Assembly: GCA_041690035.1 (NCBI GenBank)
Contig: JBDNFC010000020.1
Span: 1 to 64,000 of the forward strand
Length of the DNA: 64,000 bases
From: CALSPH01 sp041690035
GTDB taxonomy: Bacteria > Bacteroidota > Bacteroidia > NS11-12g > UBA955
Direction: 5' to 3'
The position numbers were made by a program, and so were the translations under genes. This document shows, piece after piece, positions 26,665 to 35,178 of the stretch (position 1 is the first letter of the stretch; every line of letters begins with the position of its first letter). The notes under the pieces were generated by a model. The model was not told the origin of the DNA. It was given only the letters and a program-made list of their open reading frames with translations, and did not search any database.

Positions 26665-27419
26665 AAACCAGAATAATGCCCTGCCTTTTGTTAATGGATG
26701 ATGGATTGTATAAAACTATTCAGTTTAAAAAACCAGGCTATGTAGGCGACCCAATTAATGCAATTAAAATTTTTAATGATAAAGAGGTAGATGAGTTGGT
26801 ATTTTTGGACATCACTGCCACTGAAAAGCAGAAAGGTCCAAATTTTAAATTGATAGAAGACATAGCAAGCGAGTGCTTTATGCCATTGGCTTATGGTGGG
26901 GGTATATCAACCTTAGACCAAGCTAAACGGATTTTTGAAATTGGAGTAGAAAAAATAGCATTGAACAGCGCAGCTATAAATAACCCCAAACTGATTGAAG
27001 ACATATCGAAAATTTATGGAATCCAGTCAATAATTGTAAGCATAGATTACAAAAAAAATTTGTGGGGAAAAGTGTTTGTACACGGACAAAGAGGTAGAAA
27101 AAGCATTGGTAAAACACCCGAAATATTTGCCAAAGAAATGGAGCAATTTGGAGCCGGAGAAATTATGCTCACCAGTATTGAACGCGAAGGAACGTGGCAA
27201 GGCTTAGATATAGAAATGTTGCAAAAAGTTGCCGATGCGGTAAATATTCCCGTGATTGCGAATGGAGGGACAGGTAACATGACGCATATACAAGAAGCGG
27301 TAAAACAAGGTGGAGCAAGTGCAGTAACCTTGGGCAGTATGTGCGTTTATCAAAAACAAGGTTTAGGGGTGCTGATTAATTTTCCGAAAAGAAAAGATAT
27401 TTTGGAGGTTTTAAGGTAA
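26658..27419 (+). CDS. HisF-type cyclase subunit, probably for sugar amidation (WbuZ-like)
   Basis: A 253-aa (beta/alpha)8 barrel. In histidine-pathway HisF the motif PCLDV carries the catalytic acid Asp11; here the sequence is PCLLLMDDG, with Leu at position 11. The second catalytic Asp (Asp130, in IVSID) is kept. The CLLL motif, the GYVGDPINAIKIFN segment and the GTGN loop are typical, from memory, of the WbuZ/HisF2 group, which works with a HisH homologue and an N-acetyl-sugar amidotransferase to make acetamidino sugars. That amidotransferase (PseA/WbuX) is not in this window. Histidine synthesis is unlikely. Confidence 0.88.
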   Translation: MLETRIMPCLLLMDDGLYKTIQFKKPGYVGDPINAIKIFNDKEVDELVFLDITATEKQKGPNFKLIEDIASECFMPLAYGGGISTLDQAKRIFEIGVEKIALNSAAINNPKLIEDISKIYGIQSIIVSIDYKKNLWGKVFVHGQRGRKSIGKTPEIFAKEMEQFGAGEIMLTSIEREGTWQGLDIEMLQKVADAVNIPVIANGGTGNMTHIQEAVKQGGASAVTLGSMCVYQKQGLGVLINFPKRKDILEVLR

Positions 27420-27696
27420 TAATCCTTTAACACAAAATCCGCATTAGATATTCTGCCGCAATTGAAAATCCCGTCAATTCAAGAATCTATCTATACACCA
27501 AATCCATATTCAAAGGGTAGATAATAAATCTAAATAATTAACCTTCAGTGATTTTAATTTTCGCAGCGAATATACAATCCTAAATTTGAGGTTAATAGAG
27601 TTGCACAATATTTATTAGTAGAAATTATTAAATAACACTTGAAAAGATGCTAAACAATTAATTTTAGAAAATTGCGATTTTGCAATAGTGTTTACC

Positions 27697-29157
27697 TTAT
27701 TTAATATTGTTTAGATAATTGCCAAACAAATCATTGATTTGATATCCTGCATCAAGTCTGTTTTTACTCAATTTTTTAAACTCGACCAAGCCCCAAAGCA
27801 AAAATTCTTTCCAAAAATTTTGATCTTTTTTAGGGATATTGGGTTGGTATTTTTTCATTAAATCTGCTAAAGGGCCAATTTTATTGAGCGCAGCTTGATA
27901 CTCCTTATCATCATCATTGTCTAAGAGTTCAAAACCAGATTGATTATAAAACCATTCTAACAGCGCAGAATATGGGTTAGAAACATTCTCTTTTTCTAAT
28001 TTTGCAATTTTTGGAAAAAAAGATGGCAGCATAGTTTTTATTGCATTTCCAATCAAGTTTTTTGCCACCTTTGCAGCACCCTCTTGCTCTCCTTCATAAA
28101 CCAATTCCACTTTACCAGTTAAAGAGGGAATAATACCCATAAAATCGCTTAAACGTATGACAGTTTGCTTACCTTGATTCATCAATGCCCTGCGCTCTGC
28201 AGTGCTCATCAAATTTTCATAAGCAGTAATGGTCATTCTTGCACTCACACCACTTTTTGCATCAATAAATTCACTGTCTCTTGCTTCAAAACTTATTTGC
28301 TCTAATAAATCTTTTGCCAATTCTGGCACATACACAAGTTGCGATTGGCTCTCATCCAACTTTACTTCTTGTTGAGTTATCTTTTTTGCTACTGATATAT
28401 TTGTTGGATAATGTGTTAAAATTTGCGAGCCAATGCGGTCTTTTAATGGTGTAATAATACTTCCCCTATTTGTATAATCTTCTGGATTTGCAGTAAAAAC
28501 AAACTGCATATCTAAGTTTAAACGTGCTTTAAAACCACGAATTTGAATATCTCCCTCCTGCAGTATATTGAACAGCGCCACTTGAATTCTTGCTTGCAAA
28601 TCTGGCAACTCATTGATCACAAAAATACACCTATTGGCGCGGGGTATCATGCCAAAATGAATTACCCTATCATCTGCATAACTCAATTTTAAATTTGCTG
28701 CTTTTATAGGATCTATATCTCCTATCAAATCTGCAACCGTAACATCTGGGGTGGCTAATTTTTCCGAAAATCTATCAGATCTATGCAACCATTCTATTGG
28801 GGTTTTATCTCCCATTTCTTTAATAGTATCTTTTGCATACTTTGAGATAGGATTAAATGGATCATCATTAATTTCTGAGCCTGCTATAAAAGGGATATAC
28901 TCATCCAAAAGCTCAATCATTTTTCGCGCTAATCTTGTTTTTGCCTGCCCACGCAAACCTAGTAAATTAATATTATGCCTTGATAATATGGCTCGCTCTA
29001 ACTCGGGTATTACTGTATTTTCAAATCCATATACACCTTCAAAAGCGGGTTCATTATTCTTTATTTTTTTTATAAGATTATTGCGCAGCTCATCTTTTAT
29101 AGTTTGATGGCGATACCCCGATTTTACTAACGCTCCTAAAGTTTTTTCCATTTTCAT
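27697..29157 (-). CDS. ChlI/MoxR-like AAA+ ATPase
   Basis: A 486-aa ATPase related to magnesium-chelatase subunit I and sigma-54-type AAA+ proteins. Walker A is LGLRGQAKTRLAR (around residues 67-79), Walker B CIFVINELPDL, and the sensor FTANPEDYTNRGSIITPLKDR. Here Walker B reads NELP where DE is usual. It should remodel or insert metal into a target complex with its VWA partner, whose gene ends at 29158 directly before this start at 29157. An alternative start is Met3. No chlorophyll or cobalamin genes are nearby, so metal chelation is unlikely. Confidence 0.86.
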   Translation of the reverse strand: MKMEKTLGALVKSGYRHQTIKDELRNNLIKKIKNNEPAFEGVYGFENTVIPELERAILSRHNINLLGLRGQAKTRLARKMIELLDEYIPFIAGSEINDDPFNPISKYAKDTIKEMGDKTPIEWLHRSDRFSEKLATPDVTVADLIGDIDPIKAANLKLSYADDRVIHFGMIPRANRCIFVINELPDLQARIQVALFNILQEGDIQIRGFKARLNLDMQFVFTANPEDYTNRGSIITPLKDRIGSQILTHYPTNISVAKKITQQEVKLDESQSQLVYVPELAKDLLEQISFEARDSEFIDAKSGVSARMTITAYENLMSTAERRALMNQGKQTVIRLSDFMGIIPSLTGKVELVYEGEQEGAAKVAKNLIGNAIKTMLPSFFPKIAKLEKENVSNPYSALLEWFYNQSGFELLDNDDDKEYQAALNKIGPLADLMKKYQPNIPKKDQNFWKEFLLWGLVEFKKLSKNRLDAGYQINDLFGNYLNNIK

Positions 29158-30276
29158 TTATCTAATTTTCTTTTTTCTATTATTTTCGTAATCCTCAAAA
29201 ATCATTTCTCCCAAGCCTTTGATACCCGTGTAAAATGCTTTCCCTTGATTGGCTTCAGTAAATTTATTTACAAATTGTTGCAAGTAAGGATCGCTTGCTA
29301 TCATAAAAGTAGTGATAGGTATATGCAATTTTCTTGCCTGAGCAGCTTGGGTATAACATTGGTCTGTAATATACGGATCTAGTCCATTGCTATTCATATA
29401 ATAATCTCCATTTTTTTCTCTAATGCAACTAGGTTTTCCATCAGTTATCATAAATATTTGCTTGTTGGTATTGCGTTTTCTGCGCAATATATCCATAGCT
29501 AGTTTTAGTCCTGCCACCGTATTGGTATGAAAAGGGCCAACTTTTAGATAGGGCAAATCTTTGATACTAATACTCCAGGCATCATTGCCAAACACCAAAA
29601 TATCGATGGTGTCTTTTGGATACCTAGTAGTAATCAACTCTGTAAGTGCCATAGCCACTTTTTTTGCAGGAGTTATACGGTCCTCGCCATATAATATCAT
29701 GCTGTGGCTAATGTCTATCATTAAAACGGTGCTCATTTGCGCTTTAAACTCAGTTTCTTCTACAACTATATCTTGGGCTGTTAATCTAAAATCAGAAATC
29801 CCATTATTTACTTGTGCATTTTTTACACTTTCTGTAAGTGCAATTTTATCTAATCCATCACCAAATTCATATGCTCTCAATATACCCGAATGTTCATCTC
29901 CTGTGCCCGTTTTTTTAGTTTTATGATTGCCAGCATTGGCTTTTTTGAGGTTTCCAAATATTTGTTCTAATGCAGCTTGCCTCAGTAAGCGTTCTGTTTT
30001 TTCTGTAATACCCAAGCCATTTTTGCCATTGCCCTTTATCTCTTCTCTAATGAAACCTTTCTTTTTCAAATCTTCTATGAAATCATCTATAGTATATTCG
30101 GGTGTGGTGAGTTTAAATTCTTTATCAAGCTCTCTTAGCCAATCTATTGCTTCTTCAAAATCTCCCGAAGTGTGAACAATTAATTCTTTAAACACCTCAA
30201 ACAATGCCTCGAAAGGTGTTTGAAAAGGTTTGCTGTATTTGGCAAATTGAAAACCAGATGTATTAAATCTATGCAT
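29158..30276 (-). CDS. VWA-domain partner of the ChlI-like ATPase
   Basis: A 372-aa protein. The C-terminal von Willebrand factor A domain has a complete MIDAS: DISHS (in LMIDISHSMILYG), a Thr in HTNTVAGL, and TDGKPS. The N-terminal 170 residues are helical and charged. AAA+/VWA pairs act together, the VWA part binding the substrate through a metal ion. It is immediately upstream of the ATPase gene with no gap. A TATCTTTG box at 30344-30337 (minus) is the likely -7 element, about 60 bases before the start. The target is unknown. Confidence 0.88.
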   Translation of the reverse strand: MHRFNTSGFQFAKYSKPFQTPFEALFEVFKELIVHTSGDFEEAIDWLRELDKEFKLTTPEYTIDDFIEDLKKKGFIREEIKGNGKNGLGITEKTERLLRQAALEQIFGNLKKANAGNHKTKKTGTGDEHSGILRAYEFGDGLDKIALTESVKNAQVNNGISDFRLTAQDIVVEETEFKAQMSTVLMIDISHSMILYGEDRITPAKKVAMALTELITTRYPKDTIDILVFGNDAWSISIKDLPYLKVGPFHTNTVAGLKLAMDILRRKRNTNKQIFMITDGKPSCIREKNGDYYMNSNGLDPYITDQCYTQAAQARKLHIPITTFMIASDPYLQQFVNKFTEANQGKAFYTGIKGLGEMIFEDYENNRKKKIR

Positions 30277-30405
30277 AGAAACTTATTTAATAAACAACAA
30301 GTTGGCAAAAGTTGTTTTAACTAAAATATATTAAAGCAAAGATATTCGATAGAACTAGGAAAACTATATGTTCATTGGTCTGTTTTAAGAATTTAGGTTA
30401 ATATA

Positions 30406-31149
30406 TTGAAAAGTTTTAAATATTTATTTTTATGGATTTACATGCTTCCAATTTTTTCATATTCACAAGGATTTTTAGATATTGAATCAGGGGTAATATT
30501 TATAGGCTATAATGATGTAAGGATTCCAGGCAATAGTGGAACACTTTTTTCTTTAAAAAAGGATTTGCTTATTAAACCCGCACCTTATATTAGGATAAAC
30601 ATGGGCTATCAAATAAAAGAAAGGCATTATGTTGGATTGCTGTATGCGCCATTAACCATCAAAGCAACAGGCAGACTAGACAATGAGCTTAGGTTTAGCA
30701 ATATTTTGGTACCACCAAATACGCTCATAAATGCCAGTTACACGTTTAATTCATACCGATTAACTTATCGGTATAATTTGATTCATAAACGCCATTTAAA
30801 AATAGGATTGGGGTTTTCTGCAAAAATCAGGGATGCAGAAATAGCGGTGTCAGCCAATTCAGAAGATGTCTCTACTGGTGGCTTAGGATTTGTTCCATTA
30901 ATAAACTTTAAAGCATTTTGGACACCACACACTAAATACGGATTACTGCTTTGGGGCGATGGCTTTGCCGCTGCACAAGGCAGAGCCTTGGACATGCAAT
31001 TGGCGGGTACTTTTAATATTAATAAATCTTTCTCTATGCGTCTTGGCTATAGATTGTTAGAAGGCGGATCTGATGGTTCAAGTGCATATAATTTTATCTT
31101 ATTGCATTATGCTTCGTTTGGCCTAAGCTATCATTTAAATAATAAATAA
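30406..31149 (+). CDS. Outer-membrane beta-barrel protein
   Basis: A 247-aa protein starting at TTG 30406 (MKSFKYLFLWIYMLPIFSYS signal peptide, cleaved near SYSQ). The body consists of amphipathic strands with a barrel-like ending (FILLHYASFGLSYHLNNK). It is probably a small outer-membrane protein of the common Bacteroidota barrel type; the ligand is unknown. It is transcribed divergently from the VWA/ATPase pair and ends 28 bases before the AraC-regulator gene on the other strand. Confidence 0.75.
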   Translation: MKSFKYLFLWIYMLPIFSYSQGFLDIESGVIFIGYNDVRIPGNSGTLFSLKKDLLIKPAPYIRINMGYQIKERHYVGLLYAPLTIKATGRLDNELRFSNILVPPNTLINASYTFNSYRLTYRYNLIHKRHLKIGLGFSAKIRDAEIAVSANSEDVSTGGLGFVPLINFKAFWTPHTKYGLLLWGDGFAAAQGRALDMQLAGTFNINKSFSMRLGYRLLEGGSDGSSAYNFILLHYASFGLSYHLNNK

Positions 31150-31177
31150 AGCCATTTATCAAATCGTATCAATTGTT

Positions 31178-31744
31178 TTAATTACCCAGATTTTCTAAAG
31201 CAATACGCCTTTTATCTTTAAGCTGCTTGAAGTGTGTTGGGGTTAAACCCGTTATTTTTTTAAATTGATTGGATAGATGAGAAACGCTGCTATAATTTAG
31301 TTTATATGATATTTCTGTAATGTTTAATTCATCATATAAAATTAATTCCTTTATTTTTTCCACCTTCAGTAAAATGAAAAAATGTTCGATAGTGGTGCCT
31401 TGCTCCTCAGAAAATAAATTAGCCATGTAAGTATAATCAAATTGGAGTTTTTGGCTTAGATATACTGATAAGTTTTTTTCTTTAATTTCTTTTTCCGAGT
31501 TCACCATTTCTATAATAGCACCCTTTATTTTTAAGATTAAAATTGTTTTTTTGTCATCCGTTAATTCAAGTCCGATTGCTCGCAGTTCATTTTGTAGCAA
31601 TATATTTTCTTCATTGGTCAATTCTTCCATTATTTCTATTTCCCCTAACTCCACAATAATGTAATGCAATTTCAACTTTTTTAATACCTGCATAACCATC
31701 AATTTGCAACGCCTACTGAACATATATTTGACAAAAAGCTTCAT
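31178..31744 (-). CDS. AraC-family transcription regulator
   Basis: A 188-aa regulator. The C-terminal about 90 residues form the double helix-turn-helix of AraC proteins (NITEISYKLNYSSVSHLSNQ, then FKKITGLTPTHFKQLKDKRR). The N-terminal 75 residues (MKLFVKYMFSRRCKLMVMQV) are a short conserved domain of a Bacteroidota subgroup of about this length, so the start at 31744 appears right. From memory, members often sit near small stress-related membrane proteins, as here (32253-34372). The regulated genes and ligand are unknown. Confidence 0.88.
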   Translation of the reverse strand: MKLFVKYMFSRRCKLMVMQVLKKLKLHYIIVELGEIEIMEELTNEENILLQNELRAIGLELTDDKKTILILKIKGAIIEMVNSEKEIKEKNLSVYLSQKLQFDYTYMANLFSEEQGTTIEHFFILLKVEKIKELILYDELNITEISYKLNYSSVSHLSNQFKKITGLTPTHFKQLKDKRRIALENLGN

Positions 31745-32252
31745 TTTGCTGTAAGTTTCTAAACTAAAAAATCTGATTCAGTTCAGAATTTAAATTTTTG
31801 TAAAATTAAGCTTAAATAAGCCAATTAAATTTATTTTTTTAATTGACCTAGTTTTTTCAATCTAAAAGCAACCTAATGATTGTCTTTTTCTTTTGTAGCA
31901 TTGGTAGTAAAGCTATAAAAAATCATCTTATTTAGAATTTTTAATCAAACCCAAATCACGTATTAAACATGCATAATCGTATTAGTATTTATACCCCCCA
32001 CTCAATAAAATTGGAATAATTACGATATTGATACAGGACGAACAAAATCAAATGCGTTAAGGCATCGCCTTTGACTTCATTTTTTCATCAAATTTACCAA
32101 TTAAACACCTCATTTTCTGCTCCAAATCTTTGATGGCATTTTTGCTATTTTAGCGATTTTTTACTTATTTCACTCTCTCTGCAAAGCACAATTACCAACA
32201 CCCAATAATGAGTCAGCAATTATGCCTGCTGCAATGCCAACTGTTGTTGTTT
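31745..32252. other. Gene-free stretch between the AraC gene and the envelope operon
   Basis: About 510 AT-rich bases. No convincing gene was found. On the minus strand just after the stop at 32253 a shifted frame reads TTTVGIAAGIIADSLLGVGN, glycine-zipper-like, but it has no start codon and may be a decayed or coincidental frame. The upstream region of the AraC gene must hold its promoter, which was not recognised. Confidence 0.4.
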
Positions 32253-32564
32253 TTATAGCAAGATAATTAATAGGATAATAATAATAATTAAAGCTCCTGC
32301 TGAAATGTAAACTCCATCACTAGCTGTTTTTAATCCTTTTTTAATTTGTTTTACCTCTTGCCTAATTTCATTTTTTTCTTTTTTGTCCAAGTTAGACTTA
32401 TCCATTGCCTCAATGGCTTCAAGCCTTGTAACCCACCCTGCCACTTTGGCAGAATCTATTGGATTTTCACTGCGCCTTGCAGTTTCTGCATAACTTACAT
32501 TTGGGTGAAATGAAGTTAATAAACTTAGGCTAATAATTGCAATATAAATTTTATTTTTTATCAT
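32253..32564 (-). CDS. Small exported protein with C-terminal membrane anchor
   Basis: A 103-aa protein: signal peptide (KIYIAIISLSLLTSFHPNVSYA), a charged helical middle (LEAIEAMDKSNLDKKEKNEI, likely coiled coil), and a C-terminal transmembrane segment made almost only of Ile and Leu. The layout fits a periplasmic coiled coil tethered to the membrane. The family is known only as hypothetical proteins in Bacteroidota. It is the last gene of the operon, 12 bases after the 51-aa membrane protein. Confidence 0.75.
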   Translation of the reverse strand: MIKNKIYIAIISLSLLTSFHPNVSYAETARRSENPIDSAKVAGWVTRLEAIEAMDKSNLDKKEKNEIRQEVKQIKKGLKTASDGVYISAGALIIIIILLIILL

Positions 32565-32576
32565 GTTTGTTTTTAT

Positions 32577-32732
32577 TTAAATAGTTTTTTTACCTTGTAT
32601 AATTCTTAAAAGTAGGGAAATAGCAGCTATTACTAATAGAAAATGAATTATTCCACCTGCATGATATCCCAAATATCCAATCAGCCAAAGAATAACTAAC
32701 ACCACGGCTATTAAGTATAATATATTTCCCAT
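32577..32732 (-). CDS. 51-aa membrane protein of the lmo0937 type
   Basis: Start ATG at 32732, stop at 32577. The protein reads MGNILYLIAVVLVILWLIGY, then a short loop with GYHAGGIIH, a second hydrophobic helix and a basic end. Two transmembrane helices around a glycine/histidine loop match the lmo0937 family of small stress-associated membrane proteins. It lies 2 bases after the barrel gene stop and 12 bases before the next gene, clearly inside the operon. Confidence 0.85.
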   Translation of the reverse strand: MGNILYLIAVVLVILWLIGYLGYHAGGIIHFLLVIAAISLLLRIIQGKKTI

Positions 32733-32734
32733 GG

Positions 32735-33292
32735 TTATAATTTTAATGCTAATCCTAAGGTAGAAACTCCAGTAGAAAGATCTAAAAATAATCCTGCTTT
32801 TTTATTAAAATGATACTCTGTGCCAACATGCAGATCTATGTACAAAGGACCAGTGCCTTGTCTGACGGTTTTTATTCCTTCATAATCGCTATCCCAAAGG
32901 GTTCTTCTAATAACAAAGCCCAATGAGCCTGCTAAGTAAAAATCCCATTTTGGACTTGCTTTTAAGATATCGTCAAAATAATAAGACCCCTTTGCACCAA
33001 TAGGCACGACAGTTTCACTGTATTTATAATATCGGTATGGCTTACGATTATTGCCCCAATAGTAATCATTTTTATAGCTATAGAAAGTAATAAAAGGGGC
33101 TATTGTAAAGTTTTTAGCAACATCTATTTCATAATTGGCATGCAAGACAGGAATGGAATAACCTACATAGCCATAGTAACCGATGCCCAAACCCATATTT
33201 AGGGTTCTGCCGTATTTTTCTGCAAAATTATTTTGGGCGCTTATCATTGATGATAGCAAAAGCGCTATCAAAGTTAATTGTAATTTTTTCAT
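32735..33292 (-). CDS. Outer-membrane beta-barrel protein
   Basis: A 185-aa protein with a clear signal peptide (MKKLQLTLIALLLSSMISAQ) and a body of eight or so amphipathic strands rich in Tyr and Gly (GLGIGYYGYVGYSIPVLHAN near the start). It is a small barrel of the OmpA/OmpX size class with no plug or peptidoglycan-binding domain. It lies 4 bases after the lipoprotein gene and 2 bases before the 51-aa membrane protein. The function is unknown; an envelope-maintenance role is inferred from the operon. Confidence 0.8.
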   Translation of the reverse strand: MKKLQLTLIALLLSSMISAQNNFAEKYGRTLNMGLGIGYYGYVGYSIPVLHANYEIDVAKNFTIAPFITFYSYKNDYYWGNNRKPYRYYKYSETVVPIGAKGSYYFDDILKASPKWDFYLAGSLGFVIRRTLWDSDYEGIKTVRQGTGPLYIDLHVGTEYHFNKKAGLFLDLSTGVSTLGLALKL

Positions 33293-33296
33293 ATTT

Positions 33297-33713
33297 TTAT
33301 TTTGATATTAAATGTAATTCATGTTTGTCACCATCCAAGGTGTAAGTATACCAAAGTGTTTTTTCCTCTAACTTTAATATTGTTAAAACGCGCTGCGATT
33401 GATTATCATTTCCTGTTAGTTTTACCTCCTTATCATCATTTTGAAAAACCCATGAACCCTCCCCGTTAAGAACCCCCCAAGAGTAATTGTACGCATTTTG
33501 CTTAGAAAATGTTTCTGTGTAACTGGCTACTAAAGAAGTAAAATCTTTGTCATTTATCTTATAGTTTTCTACTTTCCAAATATTTGACAATCTTTCGTTC
33601 TTGGACCTAAAGCTAAAATTAGGACCTTCTTCATACTTAGTGCAACCATTAAAAGAAATGAGTAAAAAAGTTGCAAAAGCTAAATTTGTGATTTTAATTA
33701 TTGTTTTTTTCAT
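33297..33713 (-). CDS. Lipocalin-like lipoprotein
   Basis: A 138-aa protein. The start at 33713 gives MKKTIIKITNLAFATFLLIS followed by lipobox FNGC; the longer upstream frame would put this signal at residue 17. The short beta-rich body (LSNIWKVENYKINDKDF, GSWVFQNDDKEVKLTG, LKLEEKTLWYTYTLDGDKHE) resembles the lipocalin-like domains common in Bacteroidota lipoproteins. It lies 11 bases after one barrel gene and 4 bases before another. Ligand binding is possible but not shown. Confidence 0.78.
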   Translation of the reverse strand: MKKTIIKITNLAFATFLLISFNGCTKYEEGPNFSFRSKNERLSNIWKVENYKINDKDFTSLVASYTETFSKQNAYNYSWGVLNGEGSWVFQNDDKEVKLTGNDNQSQRVLTILKLEEKTLWYTYTLDGDKHELHLISK

Positions 33714-33724
33714 TTTGTTATTTT

Positions 33725-34372
33725 TTAAAAGAATCTGTAACCTATAGTTGCTTGATACCACATGTTTTTATAATTTGGTGTTGTTGAAGTTCCGTCTCCT
33801 TTATTTTTTTGCAAATCCCAGCCAACTCTTGCGCTTAAGACTATGTTTTTTAAATTGATATCTACACCTCCAGTAAACCCAAGAATATTTTTTCTAATAT
33901 TGTCATTATTAAATTCTTGTTGTTGCAAAACAATGCTGGTTCCGCCATTTTCAAATACGTCTTTTTGACGTGCTAAATAAGAATATTGCGGCCCTGCCAA
34001 TATAGAAATGAATGATGTTGGTCTAAAAGCAAATAGAATGGGTACGTCTATAAAAGAATTGGTTCTAGACAAAGTGTAATTACTTCCCAAAATTCTGCCT
34101 GTAGACTGAAACCCCTTTTGAGAAAATAAGATTTCTGGTTGTAATGCAAATATTTTACCAATAGGCAAGGTTAAAAATGCTCCCAAAGCCAGACCTGCCC
34201 TGTTTTCTGCTACAAACTCTTCACCGTCAGAATTATAGACATTAGATAGGTTTAAACCAATTTTGACTCCTAAGTTTACACGTTCTCTAAAATCTGCAAC
34301 TTGCGCAAAAGTTTGCTGAGCAAATGTAATTGACACCAAAATAATCATTGTTTTTTTTATAGTTTTTTTCAT
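33725..34372 (-). CDS. Outer-membrane beta-barrel protein, first gene of a five-gene envelope operon
   Basis: A 215-aa protein from ATG 34372 (MKKTIKKTMIILVSITFAQQ signal, cleavage near TFAQ). Strands such as NLGVKIGLNLSN, AGLALGAFLTLPIGKIFALQ, FRPTSFISILAGPQYSYL and a final WYQATIGYRFF mark a porin-type outer-membrane barrel (the PF13568 kind). Four genes follow with gaps of 2-12 bases: a lipoprotein, a barrel and two small membrane proteins. Its upstream region, right from the start codon, is one copy of a repeat found again at 57485-57802. Confidence 0.82.
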   Translation of the reverse strand: MKKTIKKTMIILVSITFAQQTFAQVADFRERVNLGVKIGLNLSNVYNSDGEEFVAENRAGLALGAFLTLPIGKIFALQPEILFSQKGFQSTGRILGSNYTLSRTNSFIDVPILFAFRPTSFISILAGPQYSYLARQKDVFENGGTSIVLQQQEFNNDNIRKNILGFTGGVDINLKNIVLSARVGWDLQKNKGDGTSTTPNYKNMWYQATIGYRFF

Positions 34373-34680
34373 AGTTGTTATTAGATATTTAATCTGCCAC
34401 AAAATTAGTCCCGCACAAAATATCAATTCTTACACAATTAAATAAATGTGTATCATAATTAAAGTGAATTTTACCCAAATTATGCATCAGAAACATGTAT
34501 TTAGCTAAAAACCGCTCATGGTGCAAGTGTTTCAGCCAATTTGTTCTTGTTGATATTGTAAAAAAAATACCAACTCAAAGCGACAAAAATGGTGAACTAT
34601 TGAATCAGAATCAAACTCCACTAAAGCAAATAATTTAATTTAAAAAAAAATACTTTTTTAATAAGGAGGTTTAAATAATG
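34370..34680. repeat. About 315-bp dispersed repeat, copy A (upstream of the envelope operon)
   Basis: From the start codon of the barrel gene at 34372 to an ATG at 34678-34680 this segment matches 57485-57802 in the same orientation, roughly three-quarters identical by eye. Shared landmarks are ATATTTAATCTGC, CCCAAATTATGCATC, ACCAACTCAAAGCGAC and the right end AATAAGGAGG then TTAAATAATG. It contains the promoter-like box at 34400-34407 and, on the minus strand, a decayed coding fragment (HHFCRFELV, NINKNKLAETLA) that is frameshifted relative to copy B. Confidence 0.75.
34400..34426 (-). promoter_or_regulatory. Promoter of the five-gene envelope operon
   Basis: On the minus strand, TTG at 34426-34424, a 16-nt spacer, and TAATTTTG at 34407-34400, about 28 bases before the ATG at 34372. 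The spacer is one base shorter than the usual range. The TAATTTTG box is conserved in repeat copy B (57524-57517), but the TTG is not. Confidence 0.45.
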
Positions 34681-35178
34681 GATCATAATTAAAAAAACAG
34701 GCATATATTCTTAGAAGAAATAGCATTTATAAAGGTTTTAATTTTGGGCTTAAAAAATATAAATCATAATAAAAGACTCGTAAAGTTTTGTGTATCGGGT
34801 TGAAAAAATATTTTGAATGGCAGGTATCATAAAATAAAAAGTATAATTTTGTAATGAAAATAGCTTTCAAAAAAAAACCATCATTTTTTGGGCATTATAT
34901 TAAGGACAACAAATGAGTAGAAAACAAAAGATAATGAACTACATAAAAGTGCTAAATACGGATTTAGAAGCTTTGAGAATAAACTTTCAGCTTTGTTTTT
35001 GACAAAGTCGGAAATTTTGAATTAAAAAAATTCTAAAAAGCAACAAAATTTCTCCAAACTTTATTAATCAAAATGACAGATAACAACTACATACTTATTT
35101 ACAAAACAATTTTTGCATTAGATAGCTATGATAGAAATGAATTTTCGAATAAAGGAACTCATGAAGAGATGTCTTGTT
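34681..35178. other. Gene-free stretch right of repeat copy A
   Basis: About 500 AT-rich bases. Two short plus-strand frames exist: 29 codons from 34914, and 44 codons from 35072 that run into the 3' end of the peroxidase gene. Neither resembles a known protein or has a clear start signal. No terminator for the peroxidase operon was recognised here. Confidence 0.4.

Noticed and set aside
27420..27696. Possible small gene between hisF and the ChlI-like gene
   Set aside because: All frames are interrupted or lack a start, and no homology was recognised. The stretch is left as plain intergenic DNA.
27697..30276. Magnesium or cobalt chelatase function for the ChlI-like/VWA pair
   Set aside because: No chlorophyll or cobalamin genes are near, and the two proteins fit the general MoxR/VWA type equally well.
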